From contig JAGFNK010000061.1 of the NCBI GenBank assembly GCA_025769875.1, positions 100,855 through 164,854 of the forward strand: 64,000 bases of DNA. Direction: 5' to 3'. The notes below the pieces were generated by a model. It did not search any database. It saw only the letters and a list, made by a program, of their open reading frames with translations, and was not told where the DNA came from. Made by a program: the position numbers and the translations under genes. Shown here in pieces: positions 22,868 to 34,768 of the stretch (position 1 is the stretch's first letter; each line of letters opens with the position of its first letter). Origin of the DNA: Russula earlei. Lineage: Eukaryota > Basidiomycota > Agaricomycetes > Russulales > Russulaceae.

Positions 22868-25383
22868 ATGTCCAAGAACCGACCTTCCAAAACCCACTCA
22901 GTACTGAGTAGGAGGCCGGTGTCCCCCCGGTACAACTTGTTGGGGTCCCCTGGGCGCACACCCCCCTCCCTACATCGCGTCCTGCCAGTGGATGGCCGAA
23001 AGCTTTTCATGCCGAATCGCACAAACGAACCCCTGTCCGTGAAGATTGCTGAATCCCTGCCAGAGCTGTCGATGCTGCCCAACTTGTCTAGCCTTCCTGT
23101 CGCTGCTCCAGGTGATACACCAGAAACTCCCATCACCGTCTCATCATCCAGGCCGGCGCAACCACCGGAGGGATCCTCTGAAGGGGGATTCAACACTTTT
23201 GTACAGTCCACCGCTGAACCCACTGTCGAAGAATTCTCAACCTCCCCCGAGATAGATAAAGTCCTTGTATCACCTCTGCCTCCGGTAGCCCCTTCCGCTC
23301 TTGCAAGGAACCCCTCTGAGCCAGGTCTAGTAATGTCGGTCGATCCCGCACCCCATGTCTCACGTCCTCTAGAACCCCTCAGCCCTGGCGAGATAGAGCA
23401 CATTGCAGACGATGTTCTGCCAAATCGGCAATCCGACGGCATTGAATGGCATGAACAGGATCAGCACCAGCTGCCACTCGAGATATTGTCCCAGCCTGAG
23501 GAAGCATTTGTGAATCCTATGATATTCCAACCTGATAAATACGTTTACAAGAGAACGCGTAGGAAGCCCGTGTCTGCTTGTCCCAATCCGGTGTCCACGG
23601 ACCATACTTTATCGTCTGCAATGGCTACGGGGTCTCTGCCAATAAAGGTTGACAATGCAAGTAGCGCTGGTTCGACAACTGCAAAGAACTCTACACAATC
23701 TCGCCAGGAAGGTGTCGTTGCGCTCCCTGCCAGTAGCGGGTGTGTTTCTTGCAGTCTAATGATGATGCTTGCTTATGACATCATCTATAAGGGATGTGTC
23801 GAATCCAATTGATAGTGAATTCGAGGGTGTGCAAGCTGTCCCAGAACCTCACCCTGTAGAACAATTTAATGTTCCAATCCCCCAGTGAGACAGGTTTTCT
23901 TTCTCTGCGAGTTCCGTTGTGACGGCGTTAACAGAGCAGCCTCGATTGGAACCAGTTCGAGCAACTTTTGGGACGGTGCCATAATCGATATTCCCCTTCC
24001 ATCCCCCAGCGAGGTTAGATTCCCTATGTAGGTTGCTCCTCCATCAATGAGGTGCAACTCGTTCAATTGTGTACTTCAAGGCCTGTTCAAGCAGCACCTT
24101 CAGATTGCAGTGCCACAAGGGAAAGTAATAGATATTTATCTGGCGAGTTCATCGGGTATGACACAGGTACAGAGTACGTGAATCAAATCTTACATGTGGT
24201 GTCCTTCTCACCATTACTAGCGAATTTCTACAACCGTCTACAAGTTCCCTCGAAAACACTTCTAATTACGACCAAGCCCAGCCTGCTCAATCAGGCACTA
24301 CCTTTGCCTCGCAAAATGAGGATCCTATTGGTCCTGTGCCAATTCGTCGGCGCCGAAATGCAAGCGTTGAGTGGCGAGAATACTTGTTACCAGATGGCAC
24401 CCGCTACTTCTCGAACCTTACTCTCAACATTGTTACGGACGTTGATCTGCGCGACATTGAAAGATTGGACATAGTCACAAGATTTTTCAATGGTCGAGAT
24501 GTGGAGATTCTTATACCACCAGAGTGGGAATTATGGCTCCGTAATGGGAGTGAGTCAACGACGGAATTTACTCCGCTGATGGCCTGGGTACACCACGGAT
24601 CACGGATGGTGGTGTTCGCGCGTCCTGGATCAGATCCAAGGCATCCTATGAGCAAAGATGTTGATAGTAAGTGTCGGTGGACCACAGCTTATTCTTGTAT
24701 TGATTATTCTGCAGAGATAGAGTCGGAGCATCAATACTGGTCGTTCGTCATGTCCCATCCTGTTCATGTCATGCTGCCATCGGAGTCTGTTGACGAAGCG
24801 ATCAACGTCCTCACGTGGTTCCATACCAGTCCGTCATTTTTAAAAAAATCTGTCTTCCACCGTTCATTTCATTCACCTCGTGCCAGGCCAACCGCAACAA
24901 TCGCCACACCCTTCCCCGCCCCCGTTTAGTCAGGAGGAATGTCAAGAGTGGCTGACCCAACTTCGTTCTTTTAGCCGTGAGCCTTTACCACAGCGATCTA
25001 GCCTCTTGACATACGTCCTATCCAGACATGTCTACCCCAGCTGTTGTTCGCACACGTGTCGTATCTTCAGTCCTTGTTCGCATTTGTAAGTTTTGCCCCA
25101 TCTTCGAGCAACTACTCTTAGTCTTATCGAGGATTGTTTAGTTGCATGGAGACGGGGTCGACGACGGGACTGCGCGACATTTCAAGATCCTCGCGAAAAT
25201 AACAATGTTCCTTCAGCTGACATTTCGCTTCCTCGTACTAGGGGGGAGTTCACCATCTCCTTCGTTTGTTCTGGTCTCCCTAACTTTTCCTGGAACGATC
25301 ACATCGTCAAAGTCTCAGCACGGGAGGTGGCCTACGTAGTACTACTGATTGTGTGCTTTTTATTAGGGCGCCTGCTTGCGTGA
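22868..25383 (+). CDS. Ser/Pro-rich, WW-like, tail-anchored protein, family copy E
   Basis: The start is taken at the ATG at 22868 (MSKNRPSKTHS). A long Ser/Pro-rich exon ends at the family donor in GCGG/GTGTGT near 23747. The downstream exons keep the same frame and intron phases as copies A, C and D. The WW-like domain is at about 24350-24450 (WREYLLPDGTRYFSN, with TDVDLRD after it and no second Trp). A PPEWELWLRNG segment and an EESEHQYWSFV-like segment follow. The last exon encodes a basic stretch and a C-terminal helix VAYVVLLIVCFLLGRLLA immediately before the stop, predicting post-translational tail anchoring. It lacks the cassette array of copy D and is the simplest family member here. 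I do not know its function. WW-like domains usually bind proline-rich ligands, and its own N-terminus is proline-rich. Confidence 0.7.
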
Positions 25384-25423
25384 TCGTGGGTTAGGAGTGC
25401 AACCTGGTCGCGTCAGGCCATCA

Positions 25424-25600
25424 TTAGCTGACATTTCGCTTCCTCGTACTAGGGGTGCGTTCACCATTTCTTTTGTTTATCCCGGTCTCCCTGATTTTTC
25501 ATCGAACGACCGCATCATCGAAGACTAGTTACGGAAGGTGGCCTACGTGGTACTGCTGGCCTTGTGCTTTCACTAGGGCGCCTGCTTTCCCCTTTGCATG
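25424..25600 (+). pseudogene. Orphan, decayed duplicate of the family's last exon
   Basis: Immediately downstream of copy E, about 170 nt repeat the start of the C-terminal exon (GCTGACATTTCGCTTCCTCG) through the tail-anchor codons. There are substitutions, a TAG inside the segment and a damaged helix. It is a local partial duplication, not a gene. Confidence 0.7.
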
Positions 25601-27516
25601 CCGCGGCCACGTGCGCCAACGCCAGCAATGTACTAGTCAAGCAATCGTCTCGACGAGCAACTAGTATTTGGGGAACCCGGAGATTGTTCGACGCCTACAC
25701 TGGCACCACTGGCAATGAGCCACCACGCCTTTTTGGCGCTGAATTAGGAAGTGATAAGTGACTACATACCACAACACCATCGCCTCCATATTCTGAATGA
25801 AGCGCTGCTTACGACTGTCGCCAGCTCACTGATCCCTATCCGGATGGTCGATGGTGAGAGCTGACGGCTCGATCGGGGGTAAACGTAACCGAGATCCCCC
25901 TTCCGTTTGGCCACGTAGATACCTATGATAAATAACAATAACATGGGCAGTTCGTTCATTCCGTCATCGGCGACTCGGAGCCAAGCCAAGTTACGGGACA
26001 ATGAGCACATGCATGGCGAACGAACGGCACCGTCGCCCAAAGCAGCCGCGAAGATCTGGATTGGTCGGTACGAAGTCGCAGAAGTCGGCCCAGAGGCATA
26101 ATGAATGAGATTGATGGACGATGGCGTGCACGGGGTCAAATCTCGGCAAGTCGCCAAAGTCGAGGGGTGGGGTGTATCCCGACCCGCTCGGGCTGCATCG
26201 CGCACGGCCAAGGGGCTTGAACTTAAACTTGGTTCGTCGGCACGCACACACACACACACACACGGACACGGACACGGACACGGACTCGGCAACGGGAGAT
26301 ACCGTCGCCGTCGTCGACTCTCGACTTGGCCTCTCGCTTCGGGGCGTTCAAGGGACCGGAATTGGGGGAGGAGGGAAAGCTTGCTTGCCTCGTCCGCGAC
26401 TTGAATCGGGAAGGCGACTTGACTCGTCGATCTCCCTGACCGTCGGCGGGTCTCTTCTCGCGCAAAGCTCGGAAGAATGGAGCACGCGGCGCGCGCCCGC
26501 GTGCGTGCGTGCGTGCGTGCTCTGAGAGGGAGAGGAGAGGGAGAGGAAAGGAAAAACAATGGGGGATAGAATAATCGGGACGGCCCCCACCGACCGACCG
26601 ACCGACCGTGACCGTTACTACCCCTATGAATCGCATTACCAATCTCCGCACATCTCCGCGCGTGAGAGAACGTCGTCGTGTCGTCGTCCGCGTCGTCTCA
26701 CGGGGTTCACGTTCGTGTGAAGGCCGAAGGCGTGTGAATGGGAGGAAAGGAAGGAAGGGAAGTTAGTTCCGAAAGGTAATATAATAATAATGGATGGGCT
26801 GCAAGTGCGGCTTATCCGAAACCGAAAAAAAAAAAATGGGGGACCTTCGCGCGGCACGCTCACACCAGGCATCGTCGTCGTCCCGAAGGGGCGGTCTCAT
26901 CTCACGGAGAGGCAGGTAAAAGGTTAAAAAGAAAAAAAAAAAAAAAGCTCCCCGAGACGGACTCGGACGTGGAATCCGTCGCACGCGATCGGCCGGTCCA
27001 AGTCGACAACGATACACAATTGTAATTGCATTTGCTTTTACACGACGATACGACAGAAGTGTGGTTTTCTTTGCATTTCTTTTCTGCTTCTTCTCCGAGA
27101 CGATGACAATAGAGATGGTGGTCATAAAGGGGGAAAGACACGGGGGATGGTGAAAAACGATAAGCGAGGATGACACAAGAATAGATACAAGCAAGCAGGG
27201 GTGGGAGAGGGGAAATACACGTCTAGGAAAGGGTAAGCATAGGCCAAGAACGATTATCGCAGAAAGCAAAACACGGTTCAAGCGCGGGTTGGACACAGCG
27301 AGGGAGAAAAAGAAAACATGAGAAGTGGGAGTCGTTTGCATTGTGCTCCAATGGGGGGTTGAGCGGAATGAAAGGAAATCGCCTACTGCCCACCTCCACC
27401 ACGACACCAATCAACTCTTCATACAACTTGAAGGATGGTCATGCACAAAGCATACAGGTGACAAAAAAAAAAAGGCCGATGCAAAGAACGCCATCGCACT
27501 GCGCTTCCTATGACGA
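25601..27516. other. Spacer between the accessory block and the HMG gene
   Basis: The region includes the last unit-boundary block (about 25610-25760), a degenerate copy of upstream sequence (about 26110-26220) and several simple repeats. The right part (26800-27516) is A-rich, with three poly-A runs. It probably contains the 3' end of the minus-strand HMG gene. No gene is supported. Confidence 0.5.
26241..26285. repeat. (CA)n and (GGACAC)n microsatellite
   Basis: A run of CA dinucleotides passes directly into repeated GGACAC hexamers. Nearby at about 26505-26520 is a (GTGC)n tract and at about 26588-26605 an (ACCG)n tract. Such clustered simple repeats mark the edge of the duplicated block. 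Confidence 0.85.
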
Positions 27517-29361
27517 TCACCCATACGGAGCAGCAAGGGAGGCGACAAGCCGGGTGCCAGCCCAGGAATCCTCAAGTCCGCCAAACAAGGGACGCCCGAC
27601 CAGATCCTGGACGTTATTCCAAGGGTCTATCGCTTCAGTGGGGTGCAAGAAAGGGAGCGGGTGGTCCGCTTCGCCGCCGAAGCGTCCATATGACAGTGTG
27701 AGGGGAGACAGGACGACCTTGGGGTCGTGGTTGTCATGGTTGCTGCCGACGGGCAGGCCCATCCCGGGGGGGCAAGAGGTACCCCCGGCCCAGTCACAGA
27801 GCGTCGAGTAGCTCGAGAAGAAGCTTTGAAGTTGAAGGGTCGGGTCGGGCGCATGGCACGGTCCGAATCCGAGAGCAGGGCTTACCGAGCCGAGTACGCC
27901 ACCGTCGTTGTTGTCCATTATGGAGCTGCAAGGGCTGCCCGGTGGCGAGAAAGGCACGAAATCGAACATGGGAGGAACCTGAGATGAGATACAAGGGCAA
28001 GGTGAGAAAAAGGAAGCAGAGAGGAGGGCGCAAGCACTTACGCTCATATTGTCGCTGTCAGGGAAGGACACCTCACTGCCGTAAGACACGGAAGATGCGG
28101 GCGAAAGCGGGGGTGGGTAGAAATCGGGTACGGGACTGACACTCGTAGTTGGGGGGGTATTGGTCGTGGCGGCCGTGGTGATAGGATATACGCCCTGCGC
28201 GATGGAGGCATGGTCCGGCACGAGAGGTACCGAAGACGCGCGACGGGACATGGAGGTGAGTGGGGGAGTGAAGCGCGCCTGTTGAACAGAAGACGCCGAG
28301 CGCGTCTTGGCCGTCTTGATCGCCGGCGCCGCCTCTGCGTCCTTGACGCCACGCATCTCCTTGCGGCCCCTGCTAGCGACGTCCCCATTGACGCTCGCGC
28401 CTATGCCGTGCTCCGAAACGAACACGCCATCGGTCACGTTACTGACGCCGCTTTCCTTGTCCCATGCTTGCACTGCGCTCGTAAGGGCAACGCCCTTGAC
28501 GCCCTGCGCAAGCAGCTCGGCAATCTGCGCACATCGACGTTCTTGTATGATCCCGCGCGCCTTACGCCGCGCGCTACTGCCACCGCCATCGCCAATTCCA
28601 CCACCATCGGCTGCGGCTGCGGCTGCGAGGGCTTTATCGCGGGCACTGGCGGTTCGTCTGCGTCGTGCGGGTGGCCGGTCCTTATTCTTGTCCTTTGTCT
28701 TGCGCTTCGTGATGGCGTCGACGTTCGTGCCGGGCCTGAAGCGCCAATCCGGATATCGCGCGCGATGTTCAGCCTGGGCCTGCACGGCACGTTTTTCCCA
28801 CAGCTCGCGTTCGGCCGGCGGGAGCGTCTTCCAGACGATTCCTGTGGGAGAGAGAGAGAGGGGAGAGGAGAGAAGGGGAGACGTCAGAGGGAGGCACGTG
28901 CAAGGAGAGAAGGTCGAACCGATGATTTTGGAGAGGGTGCTATGGTTGCCCTCGATGTTGCCGGGCACGCTCTCAGATTTGATGAAGGAGGAGCGGAAGA
29001 GGATGAATGCGTTGGGAGGGCGCGGGATGTGTCCCGCATCGCGTTTCTTCCCGTGCGAGGGCTTGGCGGCAGTGATGCGGGGCGCGTCTTCCTCGGATAT
29101 GAGCTCGAAGCGTTGGGCGGGCTCTGGGGGAAAGATGCCGGACGAGTCCGGATTGTACAAGAGAGGAGCGAAGTCGGGGTCGAAGGAGTAGGTCATGACG
29201 TCCATCATGGGCGGGGGACGGTCGACAAGCGGGGGCATGTCGTCTGGAAGCGAGGTGCGCGGTAGGCGTGTGAGAGGAGGCTCGATAGGATTCGGAGGGT
29301 CATAGGGATGCGTACCGTCGTCGGGCATGTCGAGGAAGGCATCAAGCGTCAACTCGGACAT
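27517..29361 (-). CDS. HMG-box transcription factor
   Basis: The ATG is at 29361 and the stop at 27517. Two introns lacking in-frame stops interrupt the frame: 28842-28919 (78 nt, inside the HMG box) and 27979-28041 (63 nt). Both are multiples of three, so unspliced sequence reads open as well. The spliced protein is 567 residues. The HMG box starts about residue 110 with HIPRPPNAFILFRSSF, continues over the intron (KIIGIVWKTLPPAERELW) and ends near YPDWRFRP. This is the fungal MATA/STE11-type sequence-specific class. A basic KRKTKDKNKDRPPARRRR tract and a Ser/Pro-rich tail follow. It should bind DNA in the nucleus and regulate transcription. Without a neighbouring pheromone or homeodomain pair I do not call it a mating-type gene. 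Confidence 0.85.
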   Translation of the reverse strand: MSELTLDAFLDMPDDGTHPYDPPNPIEPPLTRLPRTSLPDDMPPLVDRPPPMMDVMTYSFDPDFAPLLYNPDSSGIFPPEPAQRFELISEEDAPRITAAKPSHGKKRDAGHIPRPPNAFILFRSSFIKSESVPGNIEGNHSTLSKIIGSTFSPCTCLPLTSPLLSSPLSLSPTGIVWKTLPPAERELWEKRAVQAQAEHRARYPDWRFRPGTNVDAITKRKTKDKNKDRPPARRRRTASARDKALAAAAAADGGGIGDGGGSSARRKARGIIQERRCAQIAELLAQGVKGVALTSAVQAWDKESGVSNVTDGVFVSEHGIGASVNGDVASRGRKEMRGVKDAEAAPAIKTAKTRSASSVQQARFTPPLTSMSRRASSVPLVPDHASIAQGVYPITTAATTNTPPTTSVSPVPDFYPPPLSPASSVSYGSEVSFPDSDNMSVSACALLSASFFSPCPCISSQVPPMFDFVPFSPPGSPCSSIMDNNDGGVLGSVSPALGFGPCHAPDPTLQLQSFFSSYSTLCDWAGGTSCPPGMGLPVGSNHDNHDPKVVLSPLTLSYGRFGGEADHPLPFLHPTEAIDPWNNVQDLVGRPLFGGLEDSWAGTRLVASLAAPYG

Positions 29362-32295
29362 TTAGAGATGATTGTCTAGAAAGGATGAGATCAAAGGTCG
29401 AGAAGAAAGAGGACAAAGTGGAGGGGAAGCGGTGTTAAAAAGGGGAGGTTAGGCGGTCGAGTAGGGGCAAGCGCACGAGGGGGAGGCGTTGTTGTGTTCT
29501 TATTCTGTTAAAGGCAGGTGAGAGATGTCACCACGACGTTAGATTCCCAGGACGAGCGCCAAGGAATGCGCGTCTGGCGATACGGCAAAATGATGATGAC
29601 GTGTGGGGTAATGAGGAGTGGGTAGGAATACAGGCTTCAGAGATGCAAAGGAGAGACGAAGAGAGAGTTGGTCGAGAGAATTGGTGGCAAAGCCGGGAAT
29701 GGACAAGCGCGACCGAGGATGAGGATCAGGGGAGGAGTCGATCCGGGCACGAGCAGTTGGGTCAACGGGGTGAGGGCTTGTGGTGGTCTGCGCTGGGGAC
29801 ATGTCCACATGGGATCAGCCACCGGCCGTCTTGTGAGCCGCGGTTGCCAGGAGAAGTAGGACGGGCGCCGTGAGCAGGGGACGGAGAGGAGACGAAACGA
29901 GCAGATAACGAGGATCGATAATGCACTGATTCGGCCTGCCAAGTTTGATAACGGATCGGTTATGTACGACCTCGCTCTCGGCTAAATCGTCTCCTCTCAT
30001 TTCGGACATTACACACCACCGGTTCCAGTACCGACCACAACATCACCACTGACAGCGTGTGCGAACGTGAACGACGCAACAGACGCCATCGTTCATCTTT
30101 CCTGACGTCGTTGTGCTCGCACGCGGTGGGGACCCGGGTTTCAGCGAGAACGACAATCGCTCCCTGCTACGTATCCCTTGTCGGCTTCGGAAACCCGTGC
30201 GGCTTCGGACACCGCGGCTGGATCACATCACCCCTCGGGTCGTCGTTCGTGTGGGCGGGGACAGGTTCGATCCCATCACGTGTTCCTGTTGATATCTTTT
30301 TTTAATTTTTTTTCGGATCTCGCGCACATATATACATACGGCAGCATTGATAGACATCTTGAATGTTTACGATTCGTACCTTTCTAACCTGAAAAAGAGC
30401 GGGACGCCAATGCAACCTCTTGCTCGTATCTCGCCGGATCATGCGTTGCGGTAGGCGTCCACCCTTGCCGCGTAGGTCATACTCCCAACATCAGTCCCGA
30501 GAGCCAATCCACCCTTTCGGAAAACAATTCACGGCGGGGAGTGGCCTATTGATGCCGAGTTCAGCCATTTGCCCCCCGATCGACTCGGCATCACCCCATA
30601 GTCACCTCGTCCGACACACCCCCTCACTTTCTGCTGTGCCTTCACCAAAGTCGGATCCAAAAGCCCGCTCGCAAATCCCGTCATCTTTGCGGTTCGTGAT
30701 CGGCAATCAGCATCATCCATTTGCGCTCCGTAGCGTTTGCAGCCTACGACCGATGAATGCGGCTCAGGAAAGTCTCCCTGGAAGCCTTGGCTCCGCGCCA
30801 CAACCGTGAGCGTGACCTTATTGAACATAAAATAAAATTAAAATAAACGAAAAATAAAAAGAAGGAAATCAGAGAAATGGGCGCGTCCGCGCGACCCTTG
30901 GCCGCATCGCTGACTTAACTTTTTCCGTCAGGCGGCCATCGCGGATTTGTGGCAAATGGGAACTGCTCAACCCGAAGGGCCTACTCTGATGCTTCATGTG
31001 ATCCGCTCCTTGCGTTCGTGTCTGCCCTCGTGCCCGTACTTGGTACTCCTGGCCCGAGAGCGCGGCGTAGGCGTAGACGCCCCCCTTCCCCCCAACTCCC
31101 CTCCTCCACCCCAATCTCCGCGCCTCCGCGTTCCCTTCCCGAATTCGAACGGGCAACCGTCCAAAGTCAACGTGCCACCTACGGCACATGCGATCAAAAT
31201 GCCACCCCAGCATCACTTTTTGGTCTGCTCGACCGAGAGGCCACTTGACGATACCACGCATCGTCGGTGGGCCCCCTCCCCGGAGTGGCGATGAACTTGC
31301 AACGGACAGAACGCAACCCCCTTCCATTCTGCTGCCGACGTGTGCCCTTGTCGCCGAAGGTTTTTGTTTCCCCGCGCAATGCCTTGCGGAAGCTGCATAG
31401 CCTCCTCCGCGCATGCGCACGGCCAGCGTGAGAGAAGGCGTGCCGCACAGCGGGAGAGAGGGCATCGTCGGACGGTTCGGCAAGTTCCCCCCGTCCCTGC
31501 GCTGCAGACAACCGACAGGTTCACGAGGGAGCTCATTAAGGGATTTGTTGATCCGCGAGGGCGACTGACGCCCGTCGTCGGACGCGTGCGATGGAAGAGA
31601 AAAACGTACATCACGAGCACAAATTGCTCCCGAGTGCGAACGAATGGAATGATGTAGTTGGGGGATATGATGTACGTGTGCACATGTGTTGCACTTGGCG
31701 CGCTGGTGGCGGCCGCTGCGGGTGGGGGGCGGTGGCGGTGGTGGGTGCACTCCCGGACCCTATAGCGATCACGCGCATCACGCCGCATGAGCAAATAACA
31801 ATATAGGGCCTCCTCTGATTTTTTACGCGCTACGTTCTCGTCGCGTTCTGTTTGTGGCGTGACAACCACACAACATCATGCGGTGGTGCGCGCCTCCTCG
31901 CCTCTCCTCTCAATTGATGACTTGGGGGGGAAGATCCGTCGAGGTTTGGTTTTCGGCAACTCATGTGTTCCGTGTTCCGAAATTGTACTGTTGCCTCCGC
32001 AGAGCTTCTTGGCTTGGCCCGGGCCCGACCCCGACCCGTCGAGGGCCAAAGCTGAAGATGAAGCTGAACTTCAAGTTGCTATTTTTTTGCCACTCATTCA
32101 TTTCATTTCGATCGCACAGCCCATCTGGGTTACGCTTACGCGAAAGGCAATTTGAATCAATGGCAATGCACACTCAAAGGCGCCGCCTCAAAATGCTCCT
32201 CCCTCATCCTTCGTCAGACTCCGGCAGCTTAGGAACTTGGTTTGGCTAAAACCCCGTTCGCTGCTCCGCCCGACGTATCTCGATGGCAGGTATTA
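29362..32295. other. Intergenic region, no supported gene
   Basis: The left part is the upstream region of the HMG gene. GC-rich open frames occur on both strands between 30400 and 32250 (for example 30869-31750, minus). They have no recognisable domains, no family match and irregular composition, and overlap each other. I treat them as non-coding. A T-rich tract is at 30297-30312. Confidence 0.45.
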
Positions 32296-32773
32296 TCACC
32301 CGCTCACATGATCCCAAACATTACGTGGATATGGATAGATTAATGCACTTAGGGACGATGGACGGCGGCGTTGTTTGTCAAACAACGGTAGTAATTTGTC
32401 AACTGATAACTTAGACGATGTATCGATAACACGACAGCAACAAAGGGAAAGCGAGAACAAAGACGAAAACAAAGCCAATGATGCAGGACGTCCTGAAGAG
32501 ACGAGCGCGGTGTAGAACAACAATGATGATCCAGACAAAAAAAAAAAAGGAAATATAGAATGTGATTTGCAGAACGCACGAGACGATGCCAAGCACAGCA
32601 GAGCGGGTGTCATGATATGAGCTAAGATAACCGAGAATATAATATGAAAGTGATGCACCGAAAAAGCCCAAAGTATGAGAGAGAGAGAGAGAGAGAAACA
32701 ACGCGTGCCCCAATGTAAAAAGTAAAAACGAGAAAGAGAACGAAGGGAGGAAAATGCGAAAGAGCCATCGTTG
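32296..32773. other. A-rich 3' flank of the DUF6699-type gene
   Basis: It lies directly downstream of the minus-strand stop at 32774. It contains an A12 run at about 32538 and a (GA)n tract at about 32677-32695. Probably 3' UTR and spacer. Confidence 0.4.
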
Positions 32774-33547
32774 TCACGGCGCGCCGACGAACATGGTCCA
32801 CTCGCCCGTGCCAGGGCCAGGGCCAAGGCCATGGAACAGGGTATACCCCAACAAACAATCGACGCGACGGATCCCATCCGGTGCAAAGGACGAGGACGAC
32901 GAAGGGACGGACGTCCACCCGTGAGGAAATCCCGCAGCGACGCGCGCGGTGCACGCGGCGATGATGAGCGCGACGTTCTCGGGGGACATATCCGCCAGCT
33001 CGTAAGGCAGCACAAATTCGTGCAGGTTCGCGATGAGCGCACGAAACAAGTCGCCGCAGCGCACCCCCGCCGGATTGCGGACGTCCACCGGCCAGCGCCA
33101 TCCCGCGTGTCCCCCGATCGCGCCGATCCGTAGCGCGCCCGTGGGCGGCCACGTTGCCGGTTGTGAGTAGTCCGATGCGGCCATCGGGACGGCCGACGCA
33201 CCCGGCCCGGACGCGGGAAAGAGGATCGCGCGAGCGGCAGTACGGAGGTCCCAGGAGAGTAGGGGGAGACCGACGGAGCGGTGCACAAGGAAAGGATTCA
33301 GTGCACTCGTCGATGAGTTCACGCGCACCAGAGGTGCAGAAGGTGCCGAGAGATGGGATAGGTGGGGCGGGAGAGGTGGAAGCGTCTGGTCATACGTGCT
33401 TGAGCTGGCTTCGCGCTCGATAGGCAGGGATGTATCCACTTCCGGAACTACCCGTGGGTGTGAGTGGTCCCTAGTTGTAGTACGACGAGTGAGGGTTACA
33501 CACCAAAGCTCTCCCCCCAAGTGTTGTCTATCGATCGGTAGGCCCAT
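32774..33547 (-). CDS. DUF6699-type protein (Basidiomycota)
   Basis: The 257-codon frame has a disordered start and, from about residue 80, the pattern of the Agaricomycete DUF6699 family: LNPFLVHRS, then SWDLR, then a hydrophobic ALRIG strand, WPVDVRNPAGVRCGDLF, and at the end RRVDCLLGYTLFHGLG before a terminal strand. No catalytic function is known for the family. The start at 33547 is weak. Minus-strand sequence just upstream (RDLAQWAYRSIDNTWGE, about 33500-33570) looks coding. It could be joined by an intron with a donor near 33500, so the real gene may begin further right. Stop at 32774. Confidence 0.6.
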   Translation of the reverse strand: MGLPIDRQHLGGELWCVTLTRRTTTRDHSHPRVVPEVDTSLPIEREASSSTYDQTLPPLPPHLSHLSAPSAPLVRVNSSTSALNPFLVHRSVGLPLLSWDLRTAARAILFPASGPGASAVPMAASDYSQPATWPPTGALRIGAIGGHAGWRWPVDVRNPAGVRCGDLFRALIANLHEFVLPYELADMSPENVALIIAACTARVAAGFPHGWTSVPSSSSSFAPDGIRRVDCLLGYTLFHGLGPGPGTGEWTMFVGAP

Positions 33548-33825
33548 TGGGCAAGGTCACGCCAGTTGCTCGCGGTGAGCTGAGCCGGTCCGTCGGAGGT
33601 GGTTAGCGGCGCCGGGCCGGATTGCCGTCCTGCCCATCGCCGGCCGGTCAGCACACCGCGGGAGCAAACCGCATGAGCTCGCCAGAGCGACTGATGCACA
33701 CACCAGATCTTCTACGGAAAACAGAGGAGACCACCGTCCAACTATTGCTACGACGCCTTCCTGATCCCTCCTGTGTCGACTGCTGCGAAGACTTTTCGAG
33801 CTTTGCTTTCGCCTTGTCCCGCCAA

Positions 33826-34768
33826 CTACGAGCACTCGTCGGCGACGGCGCCGGGGGTGTTGGTAACTGGGTCGGCTGGCACGTCGGCGCCAGGTGGTGC
33901 GAATGTAAAGCGAGGGGTTCGCGCGAGCTCCGAGTTCGGGGGAACGAGTGTAGTTGGGTTATGAATGCTGAGAGTGGGAGGCGGGGCGACTTGTGCCTGT
34001 GAAAATAAGGATACGCCTCCGGACCGAGAGGGAAAAAAGGGAGCGCTTGATGACGCCACAGGTCTAGCCAACGGAGAAACGTAGTTTTGTGGAGGTAGGC
34101 TCTCTGCAGGAGCATAACCGTCTGGATGGACAAGAGGCTGCCGTGGAGGCGAAACCTGCCCATGTAACCAGTGTGGCGAGAGCGGAAGGGTGTTCGGCAA
34201 AGTGACACCTTCGAGATAATCAGAGTGAATGAGCGTGCGCATTGGACCCATTGACGCTACCGGTGATCCAAGGGTGAAAGTGGGGGTGGCGAGTGGAATG
34301 GAGTGGTCGTGCGAGGTTGTAGAGTCAAGGAGGCCGTCAAGAAAGGAGTGTTGCTCGTGTGGATCAAGGTGAGGGCTCGGATAGTTGTATGACTGCGGAT
34401 GCGACGTCGGGGGCGCGAGCAGCGAAGAGGCGCTGATTGACCTGCTCTCGTCCTGATCATCAGCCCCGAGCTGCTCTGGAGGAGAGTCCTGATGGTCGGA
34501 GGGCATGTTGGGTACTTTGCTGCATGAGATGTCACAAGGGCGAGAGGGAGGCCGGTGAGGGCAGATCACGTAATGTATTTATCACGTACTTGTAGCCGGA
34601 CACTGGCTTGCACTGCCCGTCACGCAGGATCGGTTGGGTGCGCTCTGGGGAGAGCTTGGCTAAGAGGTTTGTCCATTGCATAACAGGCGAAATGCGTCGG
34701 GGATTGCTTTCGAGCGAGGTTGACAACAAAGAAATCAATACATCAAAGGACAAACGGGGGCTGATCAC
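33826..34768 (-). CDS. Hypothetical disordered protein
   Basis: Two exons are suggested. A short first exon (start at 34768 or the ATG at 34681, MQWTNLLAKLSPER) is joined across a 70-nt intron (34520-34589, GTACGT to CATGCAG) to a long Ser/Pro-rich exon beginning KVPNMPSDHQ and ending at 33826. The joined frame is open. No domain is recognised; composition suggests an intrinsically disordered protein. A basic stretch in another frame just after the stop (WRDKAKAKLEKSS) hints at a further exon, possibly linking this to the DUF6699-type gene. Treat the boundaries as provisional. Confidence 0.4.

Noticed and set aside
28210..29265. Long plus-strand open frame opposite HMG gene 1
   Set aside because: It is the antisense shadow of the HMG-box coding exons, with no domain and a composition dictated by the minus-strand codons.
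30255..30275. Possible tRNA T-arm (GGTTCGATCCC)
   Set aside because: No matching acceptor stem, D-arm or anticodon arm could be built around it.
30869..31750. 293-codon minus-strand frame
   Set aside because: The composition is low complexity and there is no recognised family. Several overlapping frames of similar quality exist on both strands.
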